From Phocoena phocoena (Eukaryota; Chordata; Mammalia; Artiodactyla; Phocoenidae): DNA of 64,000 nt. Location: positions 42,079,158 to 42,143,157 of the forward strand of contig NC_089224.1 in NCBI RefSeq assembly GCF_963924675.1, given 5' to 3'. This document shows positions 34,041 through 47,115 of this stretch, piece after piece. A program made the translations under genes and the position numbers. The number at the start of each line of letters is the position of its first letter. Position 1 is the first letter of the stretch. The notes under the pieces were generated by a model. It made no database searches. It was not told the origin of the DNA and saw only the letters and a list, made by a program, of their open reading frames with translations.

Positions 34041-36214
34041 CTGGGCTTTGTATTTTAACGCTTCATTGAAGTAAAATGGACATACAATTAGCTGCACATA
34101 TTGAAAGTGGGATAATTGATAAGTACTCGTAATTCTGTTACATTGACTTACATGCATATATTTGCACGAATACCACACTGTACTTATTACTGTGGCTTTA
34201 CAGTGAGTTTTGAAATCATGTAGTATAAATCCTCCAACTTTACTGTTTTTGAAGAATTGTTTTGGCTATTCTTGGTGTGTTGAATTTCCAATACATTTTA
34301 GAATCAGCTTTTTGAATTCTATAATACTCTGGGAATTTTGATAACAATTGCATTGCATTTGTAAATAAATTTGGAATAAATTGCCTTCCTGACAATATTG
34401 TTTCTTCCACCTTTTGAACATGAAAAGTCTCTGTTAATTTATATCTTTAATTTCTCTTAGTGTATTTTTCAGTGTACAAATCTTGATCTATTTTTGGTTA
34501 AATTTGCTAAGTACTTTATATTTTGATGTTATTGTAAATGGAACTGTTTTCTTCATTTCTTTTTTAGGTGCTTTATTGTTAGCATACAGAAATTTAATTG
34601 ATTTTTGTATCTTGATCTTGTGTCCTATGGACTTGCTAAAGCTGTGTATTAGTTACAGCAGTTTTAGTATGTATTTCTTAGAATTTGCTATATAAAAGCT
34701 ATGTCATCTGCAAATAAAGAGATTTTTTCTTTCTCCCTTTCCATCATGGACAGCTTTAGTACCTTTTAAATTTTTTCTTTGTTGAAGTAGCTAGAATTTT
34801 TAGTACAATGTTCAATAGAAGTAGTGCAAGTAGATATCCTTGCCCTGTTCTGGATCCTAGGAAGAAGAAATTCAGTCTTTCATTCTTAATTATGATGTTA
34901 GATGTGGGTTTTTCTTAGCTTCCCTTTATGAGATATATGAAATTTCCTTCTTACTTTTGTTGAGAGTTTTTACTGTGAGTGTTGAGTTTTGTCAAATGCA
35001 TTTGCAATTTGACATTAACTAAAAGTCATTAATTGCATTATACCAATTGAAATGAGTATTTTTTGTCATCTATTAATAGTGTGTACTATGTTAATTTTCT
35101 AATGTTAATCCCAACTCATATTTCTGGCATAAATTTCACTTGGTTGTGGCATAAAACCATTTTAAATTTTGCCAGATTTCAGTTCTAATATTTTAGCACT
35201 TTTGTATTTATGTTCATATGAACTATTGGTCTATAGTTTTCTTGTAATGTCTTTGTCTGACTTTCATATCAGTATAATGCTGGTCTCTATAATCTGAAAG
35301 AGTTTGCTAAAGACTTGGTATTATTTCCTTTTTATATATTTGATAGAATTCACCAGTAAGTCATCTGTACTGTACTCCTTATGTGGGAATATTTTTAATA
35401 AGTAATTCAATGTCTTCACTTATTTTAGGTACATTTTAATTTTTTTCTTCTAGAATAAGTTTTGATACTGGTGTCACTGGAGGAATTTGCCTATTTCATT
35501 TAAGTTGTCCAATATGATGCCAAAAATTATTCATAATAATCCCTTAAATTATAGGGTCTGTTATAATGTATTCTCTTTCATTTTTGATTTTGATAATTTG
35601 TGTCTTATCTGTTTCATTCTTGCTTAACCTAGATAAGTATTTGTCAGCTTTATTGATATTTAAAGGAATAAACTTTTGTTTTCATTGATTTTCTCTAATT
35701 TTCTGTTTTATATTTCCCTGATGTCTCCTATAATTTTTCTTTTCTCTCCCCTGCTTGCTTTGAGTTTAATTTATTCTTATTATTTTAATTTATTAACATA
35801 CAAGGCAAGGTTATTTATCTGAAAATTTTCTTCATTTCTGGTAAATACATTTAAAGTTACACATTTTCTTCTAATCACTGCTTTAGCTGCTTCCTATAAA
35901 TTTTGATATGTTATTTTTTTAATCAGAATATTTTCTAATTTCTCTTATTATATCTTATTTGAATCATAGATTACTTAGAATATGCTGTTTAATTTCCAAA
36001 TATTTGGGGGATTTTAAAGATTTCTTTATCTTGTTAATTTCTAATTTAATTCCATTGTAGGTTGAAAACTTACTTTATATAACGTCAATCTTAATTTATC
36101 TTGTCATATGGCCTAGTATATATTTCATGCATATTTGAAAAAAATGTTTATTGTGCTCTTCAGTGAAGTATTCTACATATCATTTATGTGAAGTTAGTTA
36201 AAATATTTTTCAAG

Positions 36215-36421
36215 GGCTTCCCTGGTGGCGCAGTGGTTGAGAGTCTGCCTGCCGATGCAGGGGACACGGGTTCGTGCCCAGGTCCGGGAAGATCCCACAT
36301 GCCGCGGAGCGGCTGGGCCCGTGAGCCATGGCCGCTGAGCCTGTGTGTCCGGAGCCTGTGCTCCGCAACGGGAGAGGCCACAGCGGTGAGAGGCCCGCGT
36401 ATCGCAAAAAAAAAAAAAATT
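36215..36421 (+). mobile_element. CHR-1-type SINE
   Basis: GGCTTCCCTGGTGGCGC start, A box TGGTGGCGCAGTGG, B box GGTTCGTGCC, body ending CCCGCGTATCGC and an A tail. Direct repeat TTTTTCAAG at 36206-36214 and 36422-36430. CpGs are well kept, so the copy looks fairly young. It sits in the antisense ancient L1. Confidence 0.95.
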
Positions 36422-37377
36422 TTTTTCAAGTATTCTATACATCTACTAATTCTCTTGTCTAGTTTTTCTATAAATTATTGAGGGCAGGACACTGAAACTT
36501 CCAATTATAGTTGTTAAATTGCCTTTTCCTCATTCTTTTTTTGTCAGGTTTCCTTTCTGTGTTTTGGGGCTCTGATTTTAGGTGAATATGCATTTATAAC
36601 TGTTTTATGTTCTTGAGGTATTGACCCCTTTATCATTATAAAATGCCCCTTTTTGTTTCTAATAAAATTCTATCTTAAAGTCATTTTTTTCCAGATTTTA
36701 TTTTTACTACACTTTTTTTTTTTTAGATATGACATTATAGGCACATCTTACCACAAACTATGGCAGATTAATAATTATTTATTTCTGGTAAATTATAGCA
36801 AATTTGCTCAACTTTAGCTCAATTTCCTCCCACATCCTTTATGCTATCATTGTCATTAGAATCCAAATAACAGTGTTATAATATTGCTTCGTACAATCTT
36901 GTGTCAATTAAAGAAGTAAAGAGACTAAATGAGAAATATATATGTCTATTGAGTCTTTTAAATTAAGGTGACATATACAGCACTTACAGTGTTCTCTATT
37001 TTTTCCTGAAGAGTTGAATAACCATCTGGTGTCATTTCTGACATCTGGTGTCAGTCTGAAGGAATTCCGTTATTAATTCTGGTAAAATGGGTCTGCCAGC
37101 AATGGACTCCCTTATTCTTTTTTTATCTTGGAAATATCTTTATTCCTCCTTCTCTTTTGAAGGCTAGTTTGGCTAGATACAGAATTCTTGGTTGACTTTT
37201 TTTTTTTGGTCTTACACTACTTTCAATTTAGTCTTACACTACTTTCAATGGAAAAGTGGCAGACATTCATTTCTGGCCTCCTTGTTTGTGATGAGAAGTC
37301 AGATGTTAATCTTACTGTGGGTTCTTTGAACATGATTAATTTGGTTTTCTCTTAAGGATTTCAATTTTTTTCTACGC

Positions 37378-37423
37378 CTTTTTGGAAAAACCCAAATGAA
37401 CTTTTTGGCCAACCCAATATATC
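37378..37423. mobile_element. Mariner terminus remnant (cetartiodactyl mariner-like)
   Basis: GGAAAAACCCAAATGAACTTTTTGGCCAACCCAATAT matches, from memory, the inverted terminus of the mariner family spread in cetartiodactyls ('GGGTTGGCCAAAAAGTTC'). Only one end and ~45 bases are seen; no partner end or transposase is nearby. Confidence 0.65.
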
Positions 37424-37451
37424 CATGAGAAGATATCTTGGTACTTAATTC

Positions 37452-37501
37452 TACCTTTTCCCTCTCTCCCTTCCTCCCTCCCTTCCTCCCTTCCTTCCTT
37501 T
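37452..37501. repeat. (CCTT)n/(CCCT)n simple repeat
   Basis: Pyrimidine-only run of CCTT, CCCT and CTCT units within the antisense ancient L1. Confidence 0.85.
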
Positions 37502-38849
37502 AGCTTCTTGGATGTGTGGATAAATACTTTTCATCCAATTTGGGAATTTTTTAGCCATTATTTCTTTAAATATTTTTCCTAATATTTTTGCTCCTCTCCT
37601 TCTTTGTTCCAGCTACATATATGGTGGTGTACTTGTTGGTATTGTACAGATCTCTGAGTCTCTGATCATTTTAAATCTCTTTTTCCCGTTCTGATATGCA
37701 TATTAGATTACATAATTTCTATTGATCCACTGACAATGCCACTGAGCATGAATATCATCCAATGGTACAAATGCAGTGAGTCTCCTTAAACCTTTGCAGA
37801 GAAGATGCTAGTGTTCTTCTAGTGTGGTAATCCTAGAAGTGTGGTAATCCTTTATTCTGTCATACTGGGGAAAATTTGGGTGCAGCTTTAAACAAGAATG
37901 ATGCAGATTCTCACTGTTCTTACTTTAAGTTTGGCAGGTTTACAAACACAAATACTTCTCATATTGTTGTATACCTTGCTTGATTTTCAGAGTGTCCAAT
38001 GATTAGTTTCATCAATTTTGTAGTTTTAAAATTGCTATGGGGAGAAGATTTGCTCTTTGAAAATCCTGCATCTGCTTAACTTTTTCAACATATAGGAATT
38101 GGCTTAATAACTGTTTCAATGTTCTTATCTGCTAATTTAAATATCTGTGCCAGATTCAATTGATTGGACTTTCTCCTATTATCCCACTTCTTTGTATTCC
38201 TGCTAATTTTTGTTTATATAGCAGACATTATGAGCTTTACCTATTTGAATTCTGGATATCTTTTTATTCCTATTAATATTCTTGAGCTTTCATCTGGAAA
38301 GTAGTTATTTGGAAACAATTTGATCCTTTTGTCTCACTTTTAATATCTGTTATAACATACTTCTGTGTAACCTAACCAAAGCCATATGAATCATACAGTA
38401 TTCCAGTCTGACTTGTGGGAACAGACAGGTATTATTCCTAGCCCAATGTAAGTACAAGTATTGTTACCTTAAATCTTTTCTGATGGGTCTTTCCCAGGCT
38501 TCTAGTGTTTCTTCACTCAAGTTTGCTGATCAGTACTCTGCTGAATACTGAGTCAATTGCTTTGTAGATACCCAGAATTATCAGGCTGTATTGCTCTCTC
38601 CTTTCTAATAATTTTGCGTGTGATCTCTACCTTTCTTGTTTTCCCAGACTCCCAGGTCTTGATCCTTAACTCAGGAAGTCTGCTGAGCTTCATCGAGGCT
38701 TTTCCTCTATGTGCTTTGGCCTGGAAACTCTTGTCCAGTGTCTGGAAAAGTGTTGTTCATATATTTGATGTGATGCTTTAGTTTGTTTTAAACAGAGGTT
38801 AAATCCAGTTCCATTACTCCATCATGAATGGAAAAGTGGTAGTCTCTGT

Positions 38850-40265
38850 TTTTTGGGTTTTTTTAAGGAAGAAAAATTCCTTACTAACTTGAATAAGTAT
38901 ACATTGAGGGAGATAAGAGCTCCCACCATTGTGGCCAGGGTGTAAAATTAAAATGTAAAGTGTGATCCCCTGTTAAATTTGATACCAATGAACATAAAAG
39001 AAATCAGCAGAGCAGCAGATGGTACTGTTTGCAGCTCTGGGAGAGACTTGAGGCTCACAGTCACCATCTGCCTGCACAGCATTTTCTCAAACTTAGTATT
39101 TAGCAAAGTTTATTACTACTAAGCTTATGAGCATTATGAGACAGATTACCAAATTCCTGCATTCTACCATGCTTTAATTAAAGGAAATATATGTCATGTG
39201 TTGGATAGTTATGGAAGCTATGTGAAATATAACTACCACTGCCTGTTACTCTCCATAATAACTTCTGATTTTTCAGTTCAATGCCGAAAAGAAACACGCA
39301 CTAGTTATACAATATACCTTTAAGAGGTCTGTGGGATCAATCCGTCATTGGGCTTTGTGCAAATTCTTATATAAATCCTATCCCTGAACACCTTTATTAA
39401 ACCTAGCTGTTCACAGTTAGTGAAGTTCTCATGAATGCAGTTTGTGTTTCCTATTATAGATTGTAAAATGCTGATGGTTATATATTCTGTATTCTGAGCA
39501 ACACATGTTCAGTAAATTTCAGAGCATTCATTGGCTAAAAGCATTATAGCTACACATATTGAAGTTTAATCAGCTGGTAGAGAAATTTGTTTAGATATAA
39601 TAATGCTTAATTAATCTCAGCTTTGAATAGAGTTGCAAGTTCTGCATATAAATCTATAGATATCTTCCATCGTTTGCATAATCCTTATTCATAGTAATAG
39701 GTTGAAACATAGGCAAGGCTATTTTTGTAGGTCAAAAGTGGTCAAATTTGGCAACCTCATACAGTTCAAACTGACATAAGGCTACTTTACCATCTTTTGC
39801 CAACACTGAGATGATGCTTCTTCTGTTAATGATTTCCAAAACTGTTACATAGGTATTTTTTACTGTTATTGCTTTTAATATAAAGATACACAGTGAACAC
39901 CTTGGTTACTAATATTTTAATTCTGTAATATTTCTGATTATAAAATCTTAATGTGAACTGAATAAAAAATGAATTTATAGTTGCTAAAGTGTGGTGAATC
40001 TTCACTAACTTTAAAGGCTTAAAATATATATATTTCAAGTGATTTTCAAATTTCTACACAGGAATAAGAATGTTACAATAACCAAGATAATTTGGGGGAA
40101 AAAATGCGTGGGTGGTCCTTACTCTAATTCAAAACTATATTAAATAAACAATGTTTCCAAGCTGCACAATAAAGAAGGAATGCCTGTGTTTTCTTCCATC
40201 TTTGTTATTTCATAGATATGTGGCACTAGATGTGATACTTGACATTTCTGTTGCAGTTTTTTTAA
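38850..40265. other. Unrecognised sequence
   Basis: Moderately AT-rich DNA with no recognised repeat or gene. The frame at 39826-40038 is short and lacks support. Confidence 0.45.
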
Positions 40266-40269
40266 TAAG

Positions 40270-40580
40270 TAAAAGTAAAATAGTATTAACACCTACCTCA
40301 AAAGATTGTTTTAAGGATTAAATGAATCAATCCATTTGATGTATTTCAAAGTCTCTCAGGCATAGTGAGAACTCAATAAATGCTAGCTGTTGTAACTATT
40401 GTTATTTTAGGTGTATATTTAGTATGTAGAAGTGAGACAGCATGGATTTGCATTCTGGCACTTGATATTCTGGGACTCAGTTGTCTCATTACAAAAATGT
40501 AGATAAAAGAAGTACTTATTTCATAGGTTGTGATGGGTTTAAATGAGTTGATGAATGTAAACTACTGAAGATCTTGGTCT
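40270..40580 (+). mobile_element. Two MIR SINE remnants in tandem
   Basis: 40270-40405 has 'AATAGTATTAACACCTACCTCAAAAGATTGTTTTAAGGATTAAATGAATCAAT' and 'AGAACTCAATAAATGCTAGCTGTTG'. 40435-40580 repeats the order ('GACAGCATGGATTTG', 'GACTCAGTTGTCTCATTAC', 'TTTCATAGGTTGTGATGGGTTTAAATGAGTTGATGAATG'). Both are plus-strand and diverged. Confidence 0.75.
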
Positions 40581-42210
40581 TTGAGGCTTAAAACTGACAA
40601 ACTATTTTTCTGCCTGTATATAACTTATACAAATTTTAAGAAAATTATTGTAATTCAGGCCATGGAGACTATCTAATTTACCACTCCATCTCATCCCCAG
40701 TCTCCAAGCAAGTTTAAACACAGAGCTCTCCAAAAATTGATACACTCTCCATTGCATAAATCTCTGGGAAAAATATGAACCAAGACTAACACATTCATTT
40801 ATGGAACAGAGAAGTTATTTTTTATGGTGTGGTGTTAAGTGTGTAGGAGACATGCAATAACAAAATAAAGATTGTTGGAGGAATAAAGACTTATATTGCT
40901 TCATTTCCATTATTGTACCTGTCTTTCAGAGAGACCAGCTAGGTCTACTGAGTACTCTGAGTCTGGACCCCACTGGGCCCCAAAGCAACTCATTGACCAT
41001 CTTGGCTTTTCTTTATGTTCTCTGTAAAATCTTCCTGTGTCCACCATTTACATGGTATTGCCTGACCACTTGTTCCCTCATGGTAATATGCCTTAGGAAT
41101 GGACTATGGCAACAAGTGGGCTGTGGGAGAGAGAAGATATGTGGGAATGGGGTCAGAAAGAGGCAGCATCCCCATTTTTCAGATGACCAAATTAATTTAC
41201 CATAGTTTTTGGTATAGGTCATGGTTTTATGTGGATAAATGATGCTAACTGGTAAATTTTCAGGGTCATATTTTCTAAATTGAAGATACTCAGATCAATA
41301 ACTTAGTGCTTGTATTTTTTTTTTCAGTGATTAGATAGTATAAATAAAAGTTCCCTTTTGTTTACATAATTTTTAAGGAATATCAATCTAGATTTTCATG
41401 CAATACCTATAAATATATAAGGTAAGGCAGACTGATTAAGGAAAAAATAGCTTGCTTCATACAATAGGCAATTTCATTATCTAATTTACAGAATACTCAA
41501 CAGCCTCTATTTTGTATATAAAGCAATCAGGATTTTGGCTACTTTACTAAATAGGTGATACGATAGCTTACTTTAAATGAAATTAAGAAATTTCATTTGC
41601 TTCCTGTGCAAAATCAGCACAAGTTTTGCTTTAAAGACATACTGAAAATATTTTAGAATAAATGCTATAAATCTTTGGAAAAAATAACTTAAAGGAAACA
41701 TAAGACCATTTCAGTTAAATCAAGCTAAAAATATTCATTCTTTGTAAAGTAATATTTATGATTTATTTCATTCCTTCTTCCATATAATAACATTTAGGAA
41801 GTCATAATAATCCATTTCTCTGGTGATTTTAATTCCTAAAGTAGATCAGCTCCCATTATATTAGACATAAAGTAAGTATTTGCATATTGCTATTACTACT
41901 CTCATATACACAAGGATATAAATGTGGAATAACTGTATATACTTCTCACTTTTATGTCACTAAAAAGTTTTATGTGTTTGGGTAAATATTTTTAGAGCCC
42001 AGTATAGACAAAGCAAACATTTTCTAGCATATTTTTGTGTGCACTCTGACCTCTGGATTTTTGAATTATAAATGAGAATAATAAATCCGCACAGTCTTTG
42101 TTATAATAATAGCTCTTTTGATATGTTTATAACATTCAAATATTGTATTCAAACAGAGATAAGTGGAGTGGTGGTTAATATATAAACCACATGTAAGTTA
42201 GCAAATGAAT
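40581..42210. other. Unrecognised sequence
   Basis: No gene or named repeat was recognised. A less AT-rich patch at 40900-41215 has overlapping open frames on both strands (40993-41205 plus, 41013-41222 minus) with no recognisable product. Confidence 0.4.
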
Positions 42211-42214
42211 AAAT

Positions 42215-42665
42215 AAATACACTTTGACCCAGTATTTCTACTTTAGGAATTTGTCAAAAGAAGTTAGAGATGTGGATGAAAAAAGCCTTTAGCAGATATC
42301 CCAGCTTTATTTACACCTGAAAACAATTAAAACACTATATAATTTGTATACTAGTAATGTGAAGTCTCAAAAATAAATTATAACACACTTCTGTGTTGGA
42401 ATACTAAAAACAATGGTGTATAAATGTATTGATAGACAATGTAGTGTAGCTGAAAAAACCAAAACAAAACAAAGACAGAGTGGTTTGTACAACAGATGCT
42501 AAGAGAAACACAAACAGAGAGAATATTAAACTTGTTCAGAGAAAAATGTTAACAGTATCTATCCCTCTGTCAGATGGATTGCACAGGATTTTTCTTTTTC
42601 TTTTTGTGCTCTTTTGTATTGCATTTAGGAATGTCTATACTCTTTAAAATTCTTCCATAGAAAGG
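42215..42665 (+). mobile_element. Ancient L1ME/L1MC-like 3' end
   Basis: 'TTTGACCCAGTATTTCTACTTTAGGAATTTGTCAAAAGAAG', then decayed text and 'TTTTTCTTTTTCTTTTTGTGCTCTTTTGTATTGCATTTAGGAATG', follow the 3' end common to L1ME/L1MC-type elements. Family name is from memory. Confidence 0.5.
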
Positions 42666-43249
42666 ATAAGGCAATCTACCCTGAATTAGTCACATAGAAC
42701 AACTACAATAAATCTGATGTATTGCCATCATAAAACATTTGTCGAGAGCTTTACATACGAAAGATATTAAAACTAGACAGTCATAATTGCTCAGTTCTTT
42801 GGTTTCAATCCTTGAATAGCTAATGAAAGAGGAATCAGGGCATGAAAAATAGTGATGTATTACTTTTATCTATCTATCTATCTATGCAAATAATGAACTA
42901 AATAATAATCCTTTAAATAAGAATGTCTTATGATAAACTACCAGTTTTACTGTAAACCTATAACATCAGTGTTAGAACTCTTACCCACAAGTTACTATTA
43001 TTGTCCAGTTTATTGATTTTGGACAGTCATATGATTATGGTAACATGTGGAGAAGACATGGGTGTTCAACCAAGTTTGATCACATTGAAATCATTAGATT
43101 ACCACTCTATGATTATAGTTGCCTGAAAGATGAAATCCTTTAAACTGAATCAATCATTTACTCTGAGTGATCAACATGGAAACTGTTACATTTTACTACT
43201 GCTGAAATCTACAGTCAGTCTCAAACGTTGTTTCCAGAAACTAAGTTAT
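42666..43249. other. Unrecognised sequence with a (TCTA)n repeat
   Basis: A short tetranucleotide repeat, about five TCTA units, lies at 42866-42886. No gene or named repeat was recognised in the rest. Confidence 0.5.
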
Positions 43250-45426
43250 CAGTAAGGTAGCAGGATACATAAAGAAATTGGTTGCATTTCTTTACACCAA
43301 CAATGAAATATCAGAACGGGAATGTAAAAAAAAAAAAACCTTTTAAAATCACACCTCCAAAAATAAAATACTTGGGAATAAACCTGAACAAGGAGGTGAA
43401 AGGCTTATACACTGAGAACTATAAAACATTAATAAAGGAAATTGAAGATGAGTCCAAGAAATGGAAAGATATCCCATGCTCTTGGATTGGAAGAATTAAT
43501 ATTATTAAAATGGCCATATTACCCAAAGCAATCTACAGATTTAATGTGATCCCTATCAAATTACCCATTAATTTTTCACAGAACTAGAACAAACAATCCT
43601 AAAATTCATATGGAACCATAAAAGACTGAGAATCGCCAAAGTAATCCTGAAGAAAAAGAACAAAGCCGGAGGCATAACCCTCCCAGACTTCAGAGAGTAC
43701 TACAAAGCTACAGTAATCAAAACAGCATAGTATTGGTACAAAAACAGACATATGTATCAATGGAGCAGAATAAAGAGTCCAGAAGTAAACCCACACACCT
43801 ACAGTCAATTAATCTTCAACAAAGCAGGCAAGATTATAGAATAGGAAAAAGTCTCTTCAGCAAGTGGTGTTGGGAAAGTTGGACAGCTGCATGTAAATCA
43901 ATGAAGTTAGAACACACCATCTCACCATACACAAAAATAAACTCAACATGGCTTAAAGACTTAAACACAAGACATGACACCATAAAACTCCTAGAAGAGA
44001 ACATAGGCAAAACATTCTCTGACATAAATTGTTACCAGTGGTTTCTTAGGTCAGTCTCCCAAGGCAATGGAAATAAAAATAAATAGATGGGACCTAATCA
44101 AACTTACAAGCTTTGGCACAGCAAAGGAAACCATAAACAAAACAAAAAGACAATCTATAGAATAGGAGAAAATATTTTCAAATGAGGAGACTGACAGTGG
44201 CTTAATTTCCAAAATAAACAAACAGTTCATACAGCTCAACCAGAAAACCCAAACAACCCTATCTAAAAATTGGCAGAAGACCTAAATAGACATTTCTCCA
44301 AAGAAGAAATACAGATGACCAACAGGCACATGAAAAGATGCTCAACATCACTAATTACTAGAGAAATGCAAATCAAAACTACAATGAGGTACAACACTTC
44401 ACACCAGTCAGAATGGCCATCATTCTACGAAAAAGTCTACAAATAGCGAAGTCTGGAAAGGGTGTGGAGAAAAGGGAACCCTCCTACACTGTTGATGGGA
44501 ATGTAAGTTGGTGCAGCCACTGTGGAAAACAATACACAGGTTCCTCAGAAAACTAAAAATAGAATTACTATATGATCCAGCATTCTCACTCCTGAGCATA
44601 GATCCAGACAAAACTATAATTCATAAAGATACATGTACCCCTTTGTTCATAGCAGCACTATTCACAATAGCCAAGATATGGAAACAATCTAAATGTCCAT
44701 CAACAGATGACTGGATAAAGAATATATGGGGGCTTCCCTGGTGGCGCAGTGGTTGAGAGTCTGCTTGCCGATGCAGGGGACACGGGTTCGTGCCCCGGTC
44801 CGGGAGGATCCCACATGCCGCGGAGCGGCTGGGCCCGTGAGCCATGACCGCAGAGCCTGCGCGTCGGGAGCCTGTGCTCCGCAACGGGAGAGGCCACGAC
44901 AGTGAGAGGCCCGTGTACCACAAAAAAAAAAAAAAAAGAATATATGGTACATATATACAATGGAATACTATTCAGCCATGAAAAAGAACAAAATAATGCC
45001 ATTTGCAGCAACATGGATGCAACTACAGATTATCACACTAACTGAAGTAAGTCAGAAAGAGAAAGATAAATACTGTGTAATATCACTTACATGTGGAATC
45101 TAAAATATGACACAACTGTACCTATCTATAAAATAGAAACAGAATCACAGACATAGAGAACAGACTGGTGGTTTCTGGGGGGAGGGGCTTAGGGGAAGGA
45201 TGGAGTGGCAGGTTGGGGTTAGCAGATGTAAGCTTTTACATAAAGAAGGGATAAACAAGTTCCTACTGTATAGCACAGAGAACTATATTCAGTGTCCTGT
45301 GATAAACCATAATGGAAAAGAATATTAAAAAAGAGAATTATATATAACTGAATCGCCTTGCTGTACATCAGTAATTAACACAAATTGTAAATCAACTATA
45401 CTTCAATAAAAAATGAAAAAAGAAAA
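43250..45426 (+). mobile_element. 5'-truncated L1 (ORF2 3' half + 3' UTR), disrupted
   Basis: Starts at the equivalent of ~18877 in the full-length L1 (GTAGCAGGATACATAAAG) and runs through late reverse-transcriptase and C-terminal ORF2 to a 3' UTR with CAATAAAAAATG and an A-rich tail. A near-perfect target duplication flanks it: AGAAACTAAGTTAT (43236-43249) and AGAAACTGAATTAT (45426-45439), 12 of 14 identical. Several stops and frameshifts are present. A CHR-1 SINE lies inside at 44730-44934. Confidence 0.9.
44730..44934 (+). mobile_element. CHR-1-type SINE inside L1
   Basis: GGGCTTCCCTGGTGGCGC start, GGTTCGTGCC B box, and an A tail merging with the target. The 13-bp target duplication AAAGAATATATGG is perfect at 44717-44729 and 44935-44947 and lies in the ORF2 3' part of the host L1. 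Minus-strand frames here are SINE shadows. Confidence 0.96.
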
Positions 45427-45555
45427 GAAACTGAATTATTCTTGAGCTTCTTGCACATATATTCCAAATCATACCTCTATTCAAAATTATCCCCTTTGAT
45501 CAAATAAAGCTGTTCTTAATTGTAATACAGCTTTCTTTTCCTCAATTGTGTAAAT

Positions 45556-45765
45556 CAGGGCTCAGCAAATGTTTTCTGTAAAGGGCTAAATACAAGATAC
45601 TTAGCCATATGGCCTCTGTTGCAAGAATTCAACGCTGCCATTGAAGTGTAAAAGCAGCCACAGACAATATGTGAATAAGTGAGTATGCTGTGTTCCAATA
45701 AAACTTTATTTACAAAATGGGCAGCAAGTTGGATTTGACTTGTGGGCTATAGACTGCTGACTCAA
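45556..45765 (+). mobile_element. MER20-like hAT element
   Basis: 'CAGGGCTCAGCAAATGTTTTCTGTAAAGGGCTAAATA', 'CCATATGGCCTCTGTTGCAA', 'GCAGCCACAGACAATATG', 'CTGTGTTCCAATAAAACTTTATTTACAAAA' and 'GGGCTATAGACTGCTGACTC' follow in order the ~219-bp hAT-Charlie element I remember as MER20. Length (210 bp) and both ends agree. Confidence 0.75.
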
Positions 45766-46039
45766 TCCGGATACATGATTCAATTGTCCACTCTGTGATA
45801 TTTGCTTAAATTTAGTTCTGAACTAATAGTGCAAATGCCTATATAAAGCTAATAGGACATTATGAACATTAAAGAGCAGAATGAAGAATTATACAATTTT
45901 ATATGAACATGGATGTTCATTCATAATTCTCCTGAATTTTGCATACAGCAGGGTAATGAATCTGACAAATATGCTGAAGGTTCTCTTCCTTCCCCTACCC
46001 AATCGCAACATATTTACTTTGTAGCCTGAAAGAAGATTA

Positions 46040-46180
46040 TTTAACTTCTATCATGTGCCAGAGATATTTTCTAATTTTTAATCTTTACATCAATGCTGAG
46101 ATATATTTTTAATGTTCTCATCTTAGTGATGAACAACTGAGGTTCAATGAAGTTAAGCAACTCATAGAATGGGATAGAAA
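46040..46180 (-). mobile_element. MIR SINE remnant, antisense
   Basis: 'CATGTGCCAGAGATATTTTCTAA', 'AATCTTTACATCAATGCTGAG', 'TTAGTGATGAACAACTGAGGTTCAATGAAGTTAAGCAACTCA' is the antisense MIR order. Confidence 0.7.
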
Positions 46181-47027
46181 ATGTCAGGTAAACAAAAGCT
46201 ATTTATTCCAGTATTATAGGAGAGAGCTAATCCTCAGGTTAAATCTGTTTGCGCCCTCTGACCCTTCTACATGAAATGGATAGTTTTATACAGTTGAACA
46301 AATAATAGTTTTAATACATCACAAATTATATGAATTAATGGAAAGTTAAAACATTTTTTCTTTGGATTATTTCTATGATTAAGTAATAAAAACTGAAACT
46401 TGTCTAGCTAACTCATTTGTTATAGCTAAATATCTGCAGTGACTTTGTGAACATCTTACATTTCAAGTTTGAGATATACGTGTATCTTACATTATATATG
46501 TATATATCCTATTGTGTGTGTGTGTGTGTGTGTATATATTTGTGTGTGTATATATGTGTGTGTGTGTGTGTGTGTATATATATCTCCCCAAAGTACATTG
46601 TGATATATTGCTTTTCTGAGCTTCAAAATATTCATATACTTCACATAGGTATAAGAATGTTCTATGAGCTAAGAAAAAAAGGTTTTTTGTCCTTGTTCTT
46701 AGAAGAACTATTCTGTCACTGAATTTTATAAAATGAATTTTATAACTGTGTTGCTCCTTAAGCTTTTTTTGGGGGGGGAGGTGCTGTCTACCATTCTAAC
46801 TCTTCTACCCAGCTCTTTTTCAAAGCCAACTATCTAGAAATTGCAAATAGCATAAAACCTAAATATTAGAATGAGTGTATGTTCATTTTGTGTAGCAAAA
46901 CTATAGTTCAGTGACATTTTGTATTAAATAAGTTTTAGGGGACATCCCCTGAGAAAGCTATATGCTACTTACTGTATTTCTGCTATGAGAAAAAGCAGTA
47001 CACTCAGCTCTTCTATTAGTGTTGACT
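46181..47027. other. Unrecognised sequence with a TG/TA microsatellite
   Basis: 46513-46582 is a (TG)n repeat with embedded TATATA steps. The 91-codon frame over it (46447-46722) is a repeat translation. The rest is unrecognised. Confidence 0.6.
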
Positions 47028-47115
47028 CTTGTTTATTTATTCATTCAATGCAAAATCATTGAGCCCCTAATCTTGACTAGGCACTATGTCTGAGAATCTA
47101 TTTTCACTTAATAAC
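47028..47115 (-). mobile_element. L2 LINE remnant, antisense
   Basis: 'TTTATTTATTCATTCAATGCAAAATCATTGAGCCCCTAATCTTGACTAGGCACTATGTC' resembles the antisense L2 3' end. It is short and diverged. Confidence 0.5.

Larger units (their letters stand above)
34053..38845 (-). mobile_element. Nearly full-length ancient L1 (L1M-type), antisense
   Basis: Read on the minus strand it is ordered as an L1. The 5' end at ~38845 is a 5' UTR-like region (sense of TTACTCCATCATGAATGG). ORF1 is ~36900-37700 (antisense of the 'GGTGTCATTTC...GTCTGAAGG' C-terminal step at 37045-37068). The endonuclease region is ~36430-36690, the reverse transcriptase ~34200-36000, and the 3' end has the 'CTTCATTGAAGTAAAATGGACATACAATTAG' block at 34058. 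All frames are destroyed. It is interrupted by a SINE (36215-36421), a mariner terminus (37378-37423) and a simple repeat. Confidence 0.75.
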
